DNA from: Akkermansia sp. RCC_12PD
Lineage (GTDB): Bacteria > Verrucomicrobiota > Verrucomicrobiia > Verrucomicrobiales > Akkermansiaceae
Reading direction: 5' to 3'
Assembly: GCF_036417355.1 (NCBI RefSeq)
Contig: NZ_CP143889.1
Coordinates: 2,418,001 to 2,482,000 of the forward strand
Length of the DNA stretch: 64,000 bases
Numbering within the stretch: the first letter of the stretch is position 1; each line of letters opens with the position of its first letter. Below the pieces are notes generated by a model that saw only the letters and a list, made by a program, of their open reading frames with translations, did no database searches and had not been told where the DNA came from. This document shows, in pieces, positions 20,212-28,627 of the stretch. Both the position numbers and the translations under genes were made by a program.

Positions 20212-21846
20212 ATGCCTGCCAAAATCCATCTCTACGACACCACGCTGCGCGACGGAGCGCAAAGCGAAGACGTGAATCTGAGCGCAACGGACAAGGTCCG
20301 GATCGCCCGCCAGCTGGATTATCTGGGTATGGACTACATTGAGGGAGGCTGGCCCGGCGCCAACCCCGTGGAAACGGAATTCTTCAAGGCCATGCGGGAG
20401 GTGGAGCTCAAGAACGCCAAACTGGCCGCGTTCGGCAGCACGCACCATCCGGCGCGAACGCCGGAGACGGACCCCACCTTGAACGCCCTGATATCCTGCG
20501 GAGCGCAGGTGGCCACCATCTTCGGCAAATCGTGCCCCCGCCACGTGGAAGTGGCGCTGGGCATTTCCAGGGAGCGAAATCTGGAAATTATCGGGGACTC
20601 CGTGGCCTTCCTCAAAAAGCATTTGACGGAAGTTTTCTTTGACGCGGAACACTTTTTCGACGGATTCAAGCGGGACGCCGAATACGCCCTCAGCGTTCTT
20701 CAGGCCGCCCATGAACACGGTGCGGACTGCCTCATCTTGTGCGATACCAACGGCGGCACGATGCCGGAGGAAACAGGCTCCATCATCAGGACGGTGAAGG
20801 AACGCCTGCCCGGCGCCGTCCTGGGCATCCACGCCCACAACGACTGCGAGCTGGCCGTGGCCAACAGCCTGGCAGCCGTCATGAACGGCGCCGTGCAGGT
20901 GCAGGGCACGGTCAACGGCATCGGGGAACGCTGCGGGAACGCCAACCTGTGTTCCGTGATACCCAATCTTCAACTGAAAATGGGCGGTTTTTCCTGCCTG
21001 AGCGAGATTTCCCTGACGCGCCTCAAATCCACGGCGGCCTTTGTTTCGGAAGTGTCCAACCTGGCTCCCTTCCGGCGGCAGCCCTTTGTCGGGAACTCCG
21101 CCTTCGCCCACAAGGGCGGCGTGCACGTAAGCGCCATCATGAAAGACTCCGCCCTTTACGAGCACATGGACCCTTCCCTGGTAGGGAACGCGCAGCGCGT
21201 GCTGATGACGGAGCAGGGGGGGAAAAGCAACATTCTTTCCCTGTCCCGTACCCTGGGCTTTGAGCTGGAAAAGGGGGACCCGGTGCTGGATGTCCTTTCC
21301 GCCGCCGTGAAGAAAAACGCCGCCCTGGGGTACGACTACGTAGCCGCCCCGGCCAGTGCCGAACTGCTCTTCCTGCGCCATATGCCGGACAAGGCGCTGA
21401 AACCCTACTTCAACATCCTGCGCACCGTCGTTCTTACCTCCCGCCATGAAATGGACCCGGACATGATGGTGGAAGCCTCCCTTAAAATAGACGTGCACGG
21501 CAACGTGGAACATACCGCCGCGGGCGGCTTCGGGCCCGTGCATGCGCTGGACCGCGCCTTGCGACGCGCCCTGACGCGCTGGTACCCGGAACTGGAGCAG
21601 ATGCACCTCATCGATTACAAGGTGCGCGTGCTTTCCCCCACCCGGACGAACATTCCGGATGCCGCTGAGGAAAACGGAACCGGCTCCAATGTCCGTGTTC
21701 TCATTGAATCCTCGGACGGCGTCGCTACCTGGACTACGGTGGGCGTTTCCTACAACATCATTGAGGCCAGCCTGGAAGCCCTGGCGGATGCCGTCACGTA
21801 CAAGCTATACAAGACGGAGCAGGCCAGATGGCGCGCGGAATGCTGA
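20212..21846 (+). CDS. cimA: (R)-citramalate synthase
   Basis: A 544-residue enzyme of the isopropylmalate/homocitrate synthase family, condensing acetyl-CoA with pyruvate to citramalate, the threonine-independent route to isoleucine. The N-terminal TIM barrel opens with IHLYDTTLRDGAQSEDVNLS; GIHAHNDCELAVANSLAAV supplies the metal-binding histidines. NGIGERCGNANLCSVIPNLQ follows. The C-terminal ~150 residues are the LeuA dimerisation/allosteric domain. The early sequence YLGMDYIEGGWPGANPVETE and the total length fit the CimA group better than LeuA. No other branched-chain amino-acid gene is adjacent. Confidence 0.92.
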   Translation: MPAKIHLYDTTLRDGAQSEDVNLSATDKVRIARQLDYLGMDYIEGGWPGANPVETEFFKAMREVELKNAKLAAFGSTHHPARTPETDPTLNALISCGAQVATIFGKSCPRHVEVALGISRERNLEIIGDSVAFLKKHLTEVFFDAEHFFDGFKRDAEYALSVLQAAHEHGADCLILCDTNGGTMPEETGSIIRTVKERLPGAVLGIHAHNDCELAVANSLAAVMNGAVQVQGTVNGIGERCGNANLCSVIPNLQLKMGGFSCLSEISLTRLKSTAAFVSEVSNLAPFRRQPFVGNSAFAHKGGVHVSAIMKDSALYEHMDPSLVGNAQRVLMTEQGGKSNILSLSRTLGFELEKGDPVLDVLSAAVKKNAALGYDYVAAPASAELLFLRHMPDKALKPYFNILRTVVLTSRHEMDPDMMVEASLKIDVHGNVEHTAAGGFGPVHALDRALRRALTRWYPELEQMHLIDYKVRVLSPTRTNIPDAAEENGTGSNVRVLIESSDGVATWTTVGVSYNIIEASLEALADAVTYKLYKTEQARWRAEC

Positions 21847-21945
21847 TGGACAGCCCCCCGGAAGCTGACCGCCTGACGGTCTTATATTCTCTCTGAAGCG
21901 CACGGCGGCTTCCGGCGGGGAGAGAAGGCGCGCTCCGGATAAAAT

Positions 21946-22737
21946 TCATTTGAATTTTACTTCCTCCGGTATTGGCATATCTTCCGGCAGGTCAAATGGA
22001 AGGACTACAGGACAGTTGTAATCAAGTATACCGGGCTCCTGCTTCATGGTCAGGGGACGGCTTTCAGGTTTAAAATGAAATACCTGGACAGTACTTGGGA
22101 ATTCAGTTGCATAACGATGATGTTCTACATCATACATCAATGTCCAGTTAACGGTTGAAAAAATTCCGTACCGTTTGTTTGTTCCATATTGATCCCTTCT
22201 GGTGTATTCGCCCAACAATGCGATTCCCTGGACAACCACGCATAAATAAGGGCGGCTTCCCAGGCTTGCGGGTTGTTGTTGACGGCCATGGCGGAAGATA
22301 AGTTCCTGGTTGAATGGAATGATCAGCACCGGAAGCCATCCGCGGGAACCGGGCCATTCCGGGAATGCAGATAAAGACTTCCATTCCCGCTGTACGACCG
22401 GCAGTTGATTTCTCATGACCGTCCATAAATAATCACGGCAAAGAGGCTGGTTTAACATTATCCATAATAGATGGGGAGGCATTGTATTGCGGTTGTAGGC
22501 CTCTACAAATTCCTCGCCGCAACTGCGTACAAAGCTCAATTCCCAAAGCGGGAGGCCAAGTTTCGTTCCGTTTCACATCATTCCACTAGCTGCCGGTAGC
22601 TGCAGATATGGTTGACCGCCTCCCGATTGATCTCCACCCATACCGTCTTGTTATTTAAAGACGGCATGGAGAACAAATTCACCCCGGCATGGACTTGCTG
22701 AAGAAGCGTCAACCCTAAAAGAACGCAATAAATGGAA
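21946..22737 (-). pseudogene. Secreted protein gene, interrupted by the IS1595 element and frameshifted
   Basis: Two coding pieces are visible. The first (22578-22737) reads VSIYCVLLGLTLLQQVHAG and continues about 35 residues to CSYRQLVE and a TGA. It looks like the hydrophobic part of a signal peptide plus the mature N-terminus. The second (21946 to about 22568, a different frame) encodes about 200 residues beginning KLGLPLWELSFVRSCGEEF; it has no ATG start. The missing start is probably across the inserted element: ATGAAATGGGCTTAT at 26505-26491 encodes MKWAY, and deleting an 8-bp target duplication would join it in frame to the first piece. No family was recognised. Confidence 0.6.
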
Positions 22738-22771
22738 ACGGAACTATATACTTTAGTCTTGTAACTCCCCC
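22738..22771 (+). repeat. Left terminal inverted repeat of the IS1595 element
   Basis: Begins ACGGAACTATATAC and contains TTTAGTCTTGTAAC followed by a C run. It pairs with 26451-26484. Confidence 0.7.
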
Positions 22772-22813
22772 ATAATCTATTACACTACTCCTAGAAAAAG
22801 AAAGGAGTAGAAC

Positions 22814-23731
22814 ATGACGTACCGTGAATTCATTGAAAAATTCCCTGATGATGAGAGCGTGGCAAAATACCTGATTGAAAAACGGTTTGATGGGAAAATA
22901 GTTTGCCCGTTTTGCGGGAAAACAGAGAAGGTTTATCACGCTCACTATAATTGCCGCAACGCCTATTGCAACAACTGTAAGATGGAATTCTCTATTTTCA
23001 AGGGAACCATTTTTGAAGAAACAAGAATGCCTTTAAGGCATTGGCTGTATGCTATCAATATGGTTTGTTTGTCTAAAAAAGGGATTTCAGCCATGCAATT
23101 GAAAAGGGAGTTAGGTGTTTCCTATAAAACCGCTTGGAGGATGATGCACAAGATTAGAGGGGCAATGGCAAAAAGGGAGGTAGGAGAAACCTTTGAGGCG
23201 ATTGTTGAGATTGATGAAACCTATGTTGGTGGAAAACCCCGGAAGAAGAATGAGCATGGGGATGATGACGACTTGCCGAAAAATCCTAGAGGAAGAGGGA
23301 CGGCTAAAGTTCCTGTTATTGGAGTCAGAGAAAGGGGAACAGGAAAAGTTCATGCCGTCGTTGCCAATAGGAATGGAGAGGGAAAACGATTGACGGGCAA
23401 ACAATTATTCAATGTCCTTAGTAAGGTTTGCAAACCTAATACCAAAGTCATGACTGACCAGTTCAAGGGCTACAATATTCTGAACTATCCTAACAATAAG
23501 AACCTTACCCGCATCATGATTGACCATAATGTTATGTTCAGCGCGGGAAATGGGGTTCATACTAATGGCATAGAAAGCTTTTGGGCCTTATTGAAAAGAG
23601 GGATTCATGGAATATTTCACCATGTCTCTCTTAAACACCTACAGAAATATGTGGATGAATTCTGTTTCAGGCAATGCTATAGGAACGAGAATAAGGCATT
23701 TGAGGTTTTGATGGAGTTGTGCTGGAAATGA
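22814..23731 (+). CDS. IS1595-family transposase (ISXO2-like)
   Basis: An intact 305-residue transposase with a strong AAAGGAG ribosome binding site (22801-22807). The N-terminal zinc ribbon shows CPFCG and CNNC (paired cysteines about residues 34-37 and 53-56). A helix-turn-helix-like segment follows (SAMQLKRELGVSYKTAWRMM). The catalytic DDE-type domain has Asp in IDETYVGGK, Asp in TDQFKGY and the N/E pair in HTNGIESFWALLKRG, the pattern of the ISXO2-like fold. It should move the element whose ends lie 76 bp upstream and about 2.7 kb downstream. An imperfect hairpin (about 23735-23762) follows the stop. Confidence 0.94.
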   Translation: MTYREFIEKFPDDESVAKYLIEKRFDGKIVCPFCGKTEKVYHAHYNCRNAYCNNCKMEFSIFKGTIFEETRMPLRHWLYAINMVCLSKKGISAMQLKRELGVSYKTAWRMMHKIRGAMAKREVGETFEAIVEIDETYVGGKPRKKNEHGDDDDLPKNPRGRGTAKVPVIGVRERGTGKVHAVVANRNGEGKRLTGKQLFNVLSKVCKPNTKVMTDQFKGYNILNYPNNKNLTRIMIDHNVMFSAGNGVHTNGIESFWALLKRGIHGIFHHVSLKHLQKYVDEFCFRQCYRNENKAFEVLMELCWK

Positions 23732-23835
23732 AAAGCCGCCACCCTGCGAACAAGGTGACGGCCAGTCAATGCAAATCAAAGAATCGCCCCCTTCCCCGAA
23801 AGGAAGGAGGCCAGTTAATTCACCGCCGAAGAGGT

Positions 23836-24582
23836 CTAGAAGGTCCAGCTAATACCAGCTTGGATGACATGGTAAGGGTCAGTATCATGGAATTTGAGAA
23901 GTTCGTACCCTAAAATCAAATCTGTTGTATTGCCAATGGCAAAGCGGAATCCTAACGTAGCAGAGAATGTAAAATCTGCATTGAACTCAGTTGCACTAGC
24001 TCTACCTCTCTCTATTCGATAAGTAGAATCAGATTGCCAAATTTTTCTATCAATCGTTGCTGTAGCTTTCAAAGAATTGAAAGTTACGCCAATTTTGCCA
24101 CCTAAGAAGAAATATGCTTTCTCTTGAACCAAAGGAAGATTCAATGTATATCCTGCCAGTAGGGGGATAGATGTTTGGTATTTGATTTTCAAGTCAACAT
24201 TCGTAATGTTTTTCTCATTTAGAAAATGTTGAATTTGAGCATCGGAATATCCCCATTCACGTCCAATATCGAAGGCATTGAAATGTTTAGCATCGGAAGA
24301 CATCAATCCCGCCGTCAAAGACAATTCGTGAACGATATCTCCTGTTTCAGTATATGAATTTAGGCTGAGCAAACCGCCGCCAAGATTAGGCATGTCGCTA
24401 TCTCCTGCAATCCCATAGGCCCCTTTGATAGTCATTCCAAAGGTAGAATCGTATTTCTGCGTATAGGACGGAGAACTGTAAGAACTGCCTACTCTATAAT
24501 AATTCCAAGGGTCAGACGCTTGGGCCGAAAAAGCACAGGACAACAGGCCTAATGCACACGTTATAAACAAGTTTCTCTTCAT
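23836..24582 (-). CDS. Outer-membrane beta-barrel protein (passenger gene)
   Basis: A 248-residue exported protein with signal peptide MKRNLFITCALGLLSCAFSAQA. The mature part alternates short amphipathic strands (LGGGLLSLNSYTETGDIVHE, YFFLGGKIGVTFNSL, SATLGFRFAIGNTTDLILGY) and ends in Trp-Thr-Phe, the terminal-aromatic signal for barrel insertion. It is therefore probably an 8-stranded porin-like barrel of unknown role. It lies inside the IS1595 element, oriented against the transposase. Its stop is about 100 bp from the transposase stop. Confidence 0.75.
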   Translation of the reverse strand: MKRNLFITCALGLLSCAFSAQASDPWNYYRVGSSYSSPSYTQKYDSTFGMTIKGAYGIAGDSDMPNLGGGLLSLNSYTETGDIVHELSLTAGLMSSDAKHFNAFDIGREWGYSDAQIQHFLNEKNITNVDLKIKYQTSIPLLAGYTLNLPLVQEKAYFFLGGKIGVTFNSLKATATIDRKIWQSDSTYRIERGRASATEFNADFTFSATLGFRFAIGNTTDLILGYELLKFHDTDPYHVIQAGISWTF

Positions 24583-24755
24583 GGTCGTTTATGGATTGAA
24601 GTCATAATGAACACACGGTCATCAACGAAACGCTCTAATTTTGCGTCTAATTGTGAATCGCAATAATCATCATATGCGAGTTATTATCATAACAAATGCG
24701 AACAACACAAGCTCTTTCTTTCTATGAACTGGGTTCTATCAGATAATCAAGCCGC

Positions 24756-25106
24756 ATGTTTACGAGCAATTCCAAGCCTGAACCGGACTATGTGGACACT
24801 AAAAAATTAGGCCAATGGCTCAGCGAACATTCCATTAGCCGTGCCGAAATAGCCAAGGCTCTTGGAGTCCAAACCACCGTGGTTCATAACTGGTTTGCCC
24901 GTCAAAGAATCCCTAAAAACGTGCAAGGCTCATTGCGTCATTTAATGAGTGCCGATTATCCTACGGAATTGGAATCTCAAATTGCCGTTCGAATGAAAAA
25001 TTCTACCCTGAACGAGGTAGTCAAGAGGGCCGTCAAGGAAGGATTATCCGTGGAGGAATGGATTTTGAGGGCGGTGGAAGGAAATTTAAAAAAGGATAAT
25101 AAGTAA
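24756..25106 (+). CDS. Small helix-turn-helix DNA-binding protein (passenger gene)
   Basis: A 116-residue protein with an N-terminal HTH (about residues 20-55: LGQWLSEHSISRAEIAKALG, then VQTTVVHNWFARQRIP), like XRE/CI-type repressors. The C-terminal segment (about 75-112: AVRMKNSTLNEVVKRAVKEG and SVEEWILRAVEGNL) is helical and could dimerise. It is divergent from the barrel gene and 77 bp upstream of the AT-rich pair. It may regulate either, but no operator was identified. Confidence 0.75.
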   Translation: MFTSNSKPEPDYVDTKKLGQWLSEHSISRAEIAKALGVQTTVVHNWFARQRIPKNVQGSLRHLMSADYPTELESQIAVRMKNSTLNEVVKRAVKEGLSVEEWILRAVEGNLKKDNK

Positions 25107-25183
25107 GAAAGTTGCCTAAAGAAGATAATGCTAAGGAATACTTCAAGGGAAATAAGAACAATTTTGACATGATGAGTTAATCA

Positions 25184-26077
25184 TTGGATTCAATATTAAA
25201 AAAATTCTCACACATGTTAAAGAAAATACTTAATCAGACTATTACAGGTAGTATTTGGAAATTTCTTTCAGGAAGTATAGGAGCTATTTGTACCCTTCTT
25301 TATTTTGGGAAAAATTTTTTCGAAATGCACATAATTTATTCCATTCTATTAGGAATAGGCATTTTACTTGTCTGTTTTATTATTAGATTCTTATATTTCC
25401 TTATTAAGGAAATGTCTATATTTGTGCACAATACATATGTAAATTCTATTTGGGGAGAAGCTATTGTTGATTTAAAAAACGCTTATGCTGAGATTAATTT
25501 TTTAAGAAAACAGGAAAATTTTAGTGACCATGAATTTATGTCCATAATGATTACTTTTTGTGATACACTAAAAAATATTTTTGATAGAAAGACTAAAGCT
25601 GATTGTTGTGTATCAATCAAAGTTCCTACTACTGTAGAAAATGCTTCTCTGGAAACTCTTGAACTAAGAAATTTATGTCGAGATAGTTTTCATCATAATC
25701 GTGATACCGAAAAATATGCGAAAACTAAACATTCTATTATTGGAAATACTCCGTATAGAATTATTGTTAATAAAATATTGAAACAAAATTCTAAAAACTT
25801 AGCATATGTAAATAATGATATAAATAGTTCTAAAGATTATGACAACTCAAGTAAAGAATGTTACCCTAATGGAATTTTGCCATATAGTAGCGAGCTCGTT
25901 TTTCCTATTATTCCTGCTAAAAGAGATAAAACAAAAAATTATAAAATGAATGGCTTTATTTGTATTGATTGCAATATGAAAGACAAATTTGATGAAACTA
26001 GATATGATATCCCAATGGTTGAAGGAATTGCAGATGGAATTTATGATATTATATTAAAAAGAAATCTAATAAAATAA
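25184..26077 (+). CDS. Two-helix membrane protein with a cytosolic, possibly GAF-like domain (passenger gene)
   Basis: A 297-residue protein from a TTG at 25184 (an in-frame ATG at 25214 is the alternative). Two adjacent membrane helices lie near the N-terminus (SIWKFLSGSIGAICTLLYFG and IIYSILLGIGILLVCFIIRF). A helical linker follows, then a soluble alpha/beta domain of about 190 residues with the stretches CCVSIKVPTT, ELVFPIIPAK and MNGFICIDCNMKD near the end. The last strand pattern (pro-rich SSELVFPI, then GFICIDC) recalls GAF-type sensor domains, but this is by eye. Very low GC sets it apart from the chromosome. The next gene starts 4 bp after its stop. Confidence 0.7.
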   Translation: MDSILKKFSHMLKKILNQTITGSIWKFLSGSIGAICTLLYFGKNFFEMHIIYSILLGIGILLVCFIIRFLYFLIKEMSIFVHNTYVNSIWGEAIVDLKNAYAEINFLRKQENFSDHEFMSIMITFCDTLKNIFDRKTKADCCVSIKVPTTVENASLETLELRNLCRDSFHHNRDTEKYAKTKHSIIGNTPYRIIVNKILKQNSKNLAYVNNDINSSKDYDNSSKECYPNGILPYSSELVFPIIPAKRDKTKNYKMNGFICIDCNMKDKFDETRYDIPMVEGIADGIYDIILKRNLIK

Positions 26078-26081
26078 AAAT

Positions 26082-26345
26082 ATGAGTAAAACATATTATT
26101 CACACATAGAGTTTGAAATATCAAAAAAAGACAAAAACTCTATTACTCTGAAAAGTATTATAAGAAATAAAAAACAAAATTATTTAAAATCCATAGAACA
26201 ATCGAAATTGATACTGCACTATTTCGATGAAGATGAAATTGAAAAGTTACAAAAAATTGAAAAGGAAATAGTTCAAAATATTCTTCATGAAAGAAAACAA
26301 AAAAAATTTCTTAACAAAGTAAGAAAAATTTTTATTCAAAATTAG
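26082..26345 (+). CDS. Small basic helical protein, partner of the upstream membrane protein
   Basis: An 87-residue lysine-rich protein (MSKTYYSHIEFEISKKDKNS at the start) with a predicted long helix near the C-terminus (IEKLQKIEKEIVQNILHERK). The start lies 4 bp after the stop of the membrane-protein gene and the base composition is equally AT-rich, so the two form one unit. An intrinsic terminator follows 50 bp later. No family recognised. The N-terminal strand-like repeats could form a small beta sheet. Confidence 0.65.
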   Translation: MSKTYYSHIEFEISKKDKNSITLKSIIRNKKQNYLKSIEQSKLILHYFDEDEIEKLQKIEKEIVQNILHERKQKKFLNKVRKIFIQN

Positions 26346-26398
26346 GATATTATTTTTCTTCAAAAAAGATTTCCGAACTTGAGTATATAAACCCCTAA

Positions 26399-26430
26399 AA
26401 AAACTCCTTCCAAAAAAAGAAGGAGTTTTT
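26399..26430 (+). terminator. Intrinsic terminator of the passenger gene pair
   Basis: A 12-bp stem (AAAAACTCCTTC at 26399-26410, GAAGGAGTTTTT at 26419-26430) with an A-rich 8-base loop and T tracts on both sides, so it could work in both directions. Confidence 0.9.
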
Positions 26431-26450
26431 TATTCCCCTACGAAGTAGGA

Positions 26451-26484
26451 GAGGGGGTAACAAGACTAAAAGGGATAATTCCGT
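26451..26484 (-). repeat. Right terminal inverted repeat of the IS1595 element
   Basis: GAGGGGGTAACAAGACTAAA and the 14 bases after it form the inverted partner of 22738-22771. It lies just past the terminator of the passenger genes. Confidence 0.7.
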
Positions 26485-26528
26485 AATAAGATAAGCCCAT
26501 TTCATTTGATAACCCAATTTCTCTCTAC

Positions 26529-26735
26529 TTAAGTTGGTATAAAAAGATATGTTCCCGCAGCTTCAATATCAATCTCCACCCCACCATAAGTGAGAATGCC
26601 TTCCCGTGTCAATTCAAGTTGGATTTCGATTTTACGCTGTCCGGTTCTACCTGTCTGAAGGATAGTGCCGTTATAATGCCTTTTCGTGGTCAGGGCAGCT
26701 TCTGAGGGATGCTTTTGCGTAGTGATGAGGGCCGA
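26529..26735 (-). pseudogene. C-terminal remnant of an unidentified gene
   Basis: A 68-residue frame with no usable start codon, ending at a TAA 24 bp upstream of the ATG (26505) of the interrupted secreted-protein gene. The translation HYNGTILQTGRTGQRKIEIQ and the following ELTREGILTYGGVEIDIEAA reads like real coding sequence. An in-frame TGA (26736-26738) cuts it off from the DNA upstream. It is most likely the tail of a decayed gene that once preceded the interrupted one. Confidence 0.45.
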
Positions 26736-26867
26736 TCAGGGTTGAAAAGACCGGATATTCGAGTTGATGTTGAAGCAGCTACGCAAGTCCCCGCCGATGC
26801 CGTACCCCGCAAGCTTCAGAAGAGGGCACGGGGCAGTTGGCGTGTGGAATGCGGCCGCGGCGGTGGG

Positions 26868-27920
26868 CTACATGGATGCCGCCCCCGTTTCGGAAACATA
26901 TTCGGAACCGTGGTACAGCAGTTTGCCCTCCTTGATACTGAAGTACAAATCCGCATACCAGCCGCCGGTCTGATAGCTGATGAACAGCAGCGGCCTTCCG
27001 TCTTCGCATTTGTGGAACCAGTTTTTCAGGGCGTCATAGAAAACAGTAATGCTGGAGCATCCCTGTTCGACAGTACCCCGCGTCAGGGTGCACGGCACCA
27101 TCCTGCCCCGGATGTCCATGTACCATTGCTGCCGGTCCTTTTTGGCAAACAGGGACAGGGCGTGCATGTTTCCGTCCCGCTCGCAGGCAATGTCCCACTG
27201 GTGGGCGTAGGGCGGCCGTTCACCGCCTTCCAGGTCTCTTCTCGTTTCCCTGCACAGGGCGGGAGGTTGGGCTGCTTCCGTATAGACTTCCGGTTGGGAG
27301 GAGGTTACAGGCCCTGTCCATTCGGGGTTAATGGAGGAAACGATTTCGGCGGCCTGTTCGGGCGTAAATGTGCGGATGCCCTCGCGGCAAGGTACGGGCA
27401 GGGAGGAAAAGGGAGGCGGCGGTTTTTCTATTTTACTTTTCTTTAACGCGTTCTTTTCTTTCCTGCTTCCCATGGGCGGCAGGAGGCTTCCCTGTTCGGG
27501 CTCGGGTTCGGGAAGCCTGAAAAATTTCCTTTCCGGAGGCTGTCCTGCATTGGGAATGAATTTGGGCCGTAAACCGGCAGGAAGCGCCGTCAGGCTCATG
27601 GAGATGGCTATTCCCATGAGCGGAAGGATGTAGAGGGTGAAAAACAACACCCGTGATTTTTTGTACACGAGGAACCAATTGAAAAAACATACCATGAACA
27701 CCAGTACCGACAGGGAAATGATCAACAGGAAAGTTTCATCAAGACGCAATGTTCTGGGAATGAGCAGGAACACGCCCCCGAAGAACAGGTACGCGAAAAG
27801 AAGATAACTGGCAATGCATTTGCTCATGCCGTATTCGCTGCCCTGGAAAAACAGGTCGAATGAGATGATCTTCAGAAACAGGCTGGAACCTCGGCTGCCT
27901 TCTTTCCTGTGCTGGTTCAT
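26868..27920 (-). CDS. Membrane protein of unknown function
   Basis: A 350-residue protein. Three hydrophobic helices lie near the N-terminus (SYLLFAYLFFGGVFLLIP, LLIISLSVLVFMVCFFNWFL, VLFFTLYILPLMGIAISM). A proline- and charge-rich linker and a C-terminal domain of about 170 residues follow (TFTPEQAAEIVSSINPEW to YADLYFSIKEGKLLYHGSEY). An in-frame ATG at residue 32 (MSKCIASYLL) may be the true start. I do not recognise a family. It lies between the remnants next to the mobile element and a divergent PUR-domain gene. Confidence 0.6.
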   Translation of the reverse strand: MNQHRKEGSRGSSLFLKIISFDLFFQGSEYGMSKCIASYLLFAYLFFGGVFLLIPRTLRLDETFLLIISLSVLVFMVCFFNWFLVYKKSRVLFFTLYILPLMGIAISMSLTALPAGLRPKFIPNAGQPPERKFFRLPEPEPEQGSLLPPMGSRKEKNALKKSKIEKPPPPFSSLPVPCREGIRTFTPEQAAEIVSSINPEWTGPVTSSQPEVYTEAAQPPALCRETRRDLEGGERPPYAHQWDIACERDGNMHALSLFAKKDRQQWYMDIRGRMVPCTLTRGTVEQGCSSITVFYDALKNWFHKCEDGRPLLFISYQTGGWYADLYFSIKEGKLLYHGSEYVSETGAASM

Positions 27921-28163
27921 GATTCTATCCTGTAACTCATTTGTTCTTTTAAGTCAATCGGGTTGGAGGCGCAAGCCCAGCCGTTTTTATGGTCAGCCGG
28001 TTTTTCCGGAAAATGAATGCGGAAGTGCGGATGGAGGAAATGGCGGTATTTTCCCCGTTTCCGCCCGGTGGGCCGCATCTGCCAGGGGGCAAATAAAACA
28101 TTGACCGGACGGGAGGGAAGTTTTATTCTGAAAGCCTCATTCAACCGGAGGAAGATTACAGCC

Positions 28164-28376
28164 GTGGAGGACGATATTATTTGCACAGAAAAAATCATTG
28201 CGGAACGCAAGACGTTCTTTCTTGATCTCAAACAGAATGCGCGCGGCAAAGTGGTGCGTATTACGGAAAAGGTGAGTTCCAACCGGGACCGGATCATGGT
28301 TCCCGCGGAAATTCTGGATGATTTCATCGCCGCTCTCCAGGATATCCGGGAAACGCTGAAGCAGCAGGGGGAATAA
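28164..28376 (+). CDS. PUR-family nucleic-acid-binding protein (DUF3276-like)
   Basis: A 70-residue protein. The start is set at GTG 28164, because GGAGGAAG (28147-28154) lies at ideal distance and the open sequence before it is not protein-like. The pattern IICTEKIIAERKTFFLDLKQ, then GKVVRITEKVS and a helix IMVPAEILDDFIAALQDIR matches the single PUR repeat of small bacterial PUR/DUF3276 proteins. Those bind single-stranded nucleic acid as dimers; the cellular role is not established. It is a single-gene unit with its own strong terminator. Confidence 0.75.
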   Translation: MEDDIICTEKIIAERKTFFLDLKQNARGKVVRITEKVSSNRDRIMVPAEILDDFIAALQDIRETLKQQGE

Positions 28377-28385
28377 ATCCCCCTG
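28365..28385 (+). terminator. Intrinsic terminator overlapping the stop of the PUR-domain gene
   Basis: Stem CAGGGGGA (28365-28372) with TCCCCCTG (28378-28385), then TCTTTTTTCTTCTTTTT. The stop codon lies in the loop. Confidence 0.9.
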
Positions 28386-28627
28386 TCTTTTTTCTTCTTT
28401 TTAACGCTGGCGGGGCTGTGGTTGTCCCGCTTTTTCGCGGTATCCGGATGGCTGGGAATCCGGCAGGCAAAAAGTGGCTTTGTCTGAATTAGGCGTTGTC
28501 AAAAATAAAAAAGGGAGTATTTTTGCTTCCCGGTTTTGCCGTCCCCCTATCTCTGTATTCCGGCGCATGCTGCGCTCCGGAGGCACGGGGGCGGAATGTT
28601 TATGGCAACCACTAGTATTTCAGACAT

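Larger units (their letters stand above)
22738..26484 (+). mobile_element. IS1595-family element with passenger genes (about 3.7 kb)
   Basis: Imperfect 34-bp inverted ends (22738-22771 and 26451-26484, 25 matches by eye, core TTTAGTCTTGT / ACAAGACTAAA) enclose a transposase gene and four further genes. Passenger genes are a known peculiarity of the IS1595 family. The passenger part is far more AT-rich than the flanking chromosome. No clean 8-bp target duplication remains: the flanks at the IR boundaries differ. The exact tips may therefore be off by a few bases or have drifted. The element separates two parts of a secreted-protein gene. Confidence 0.75.

Noticed and set aside
20092-21606. Upstream extension of the M3 peptidase frame to a 1228-residue protein
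   Set aside because: The extra 505 residues are antisense to citramalate synthase, which is unambiguous; the peptidase has its own signal peptide at 20091.
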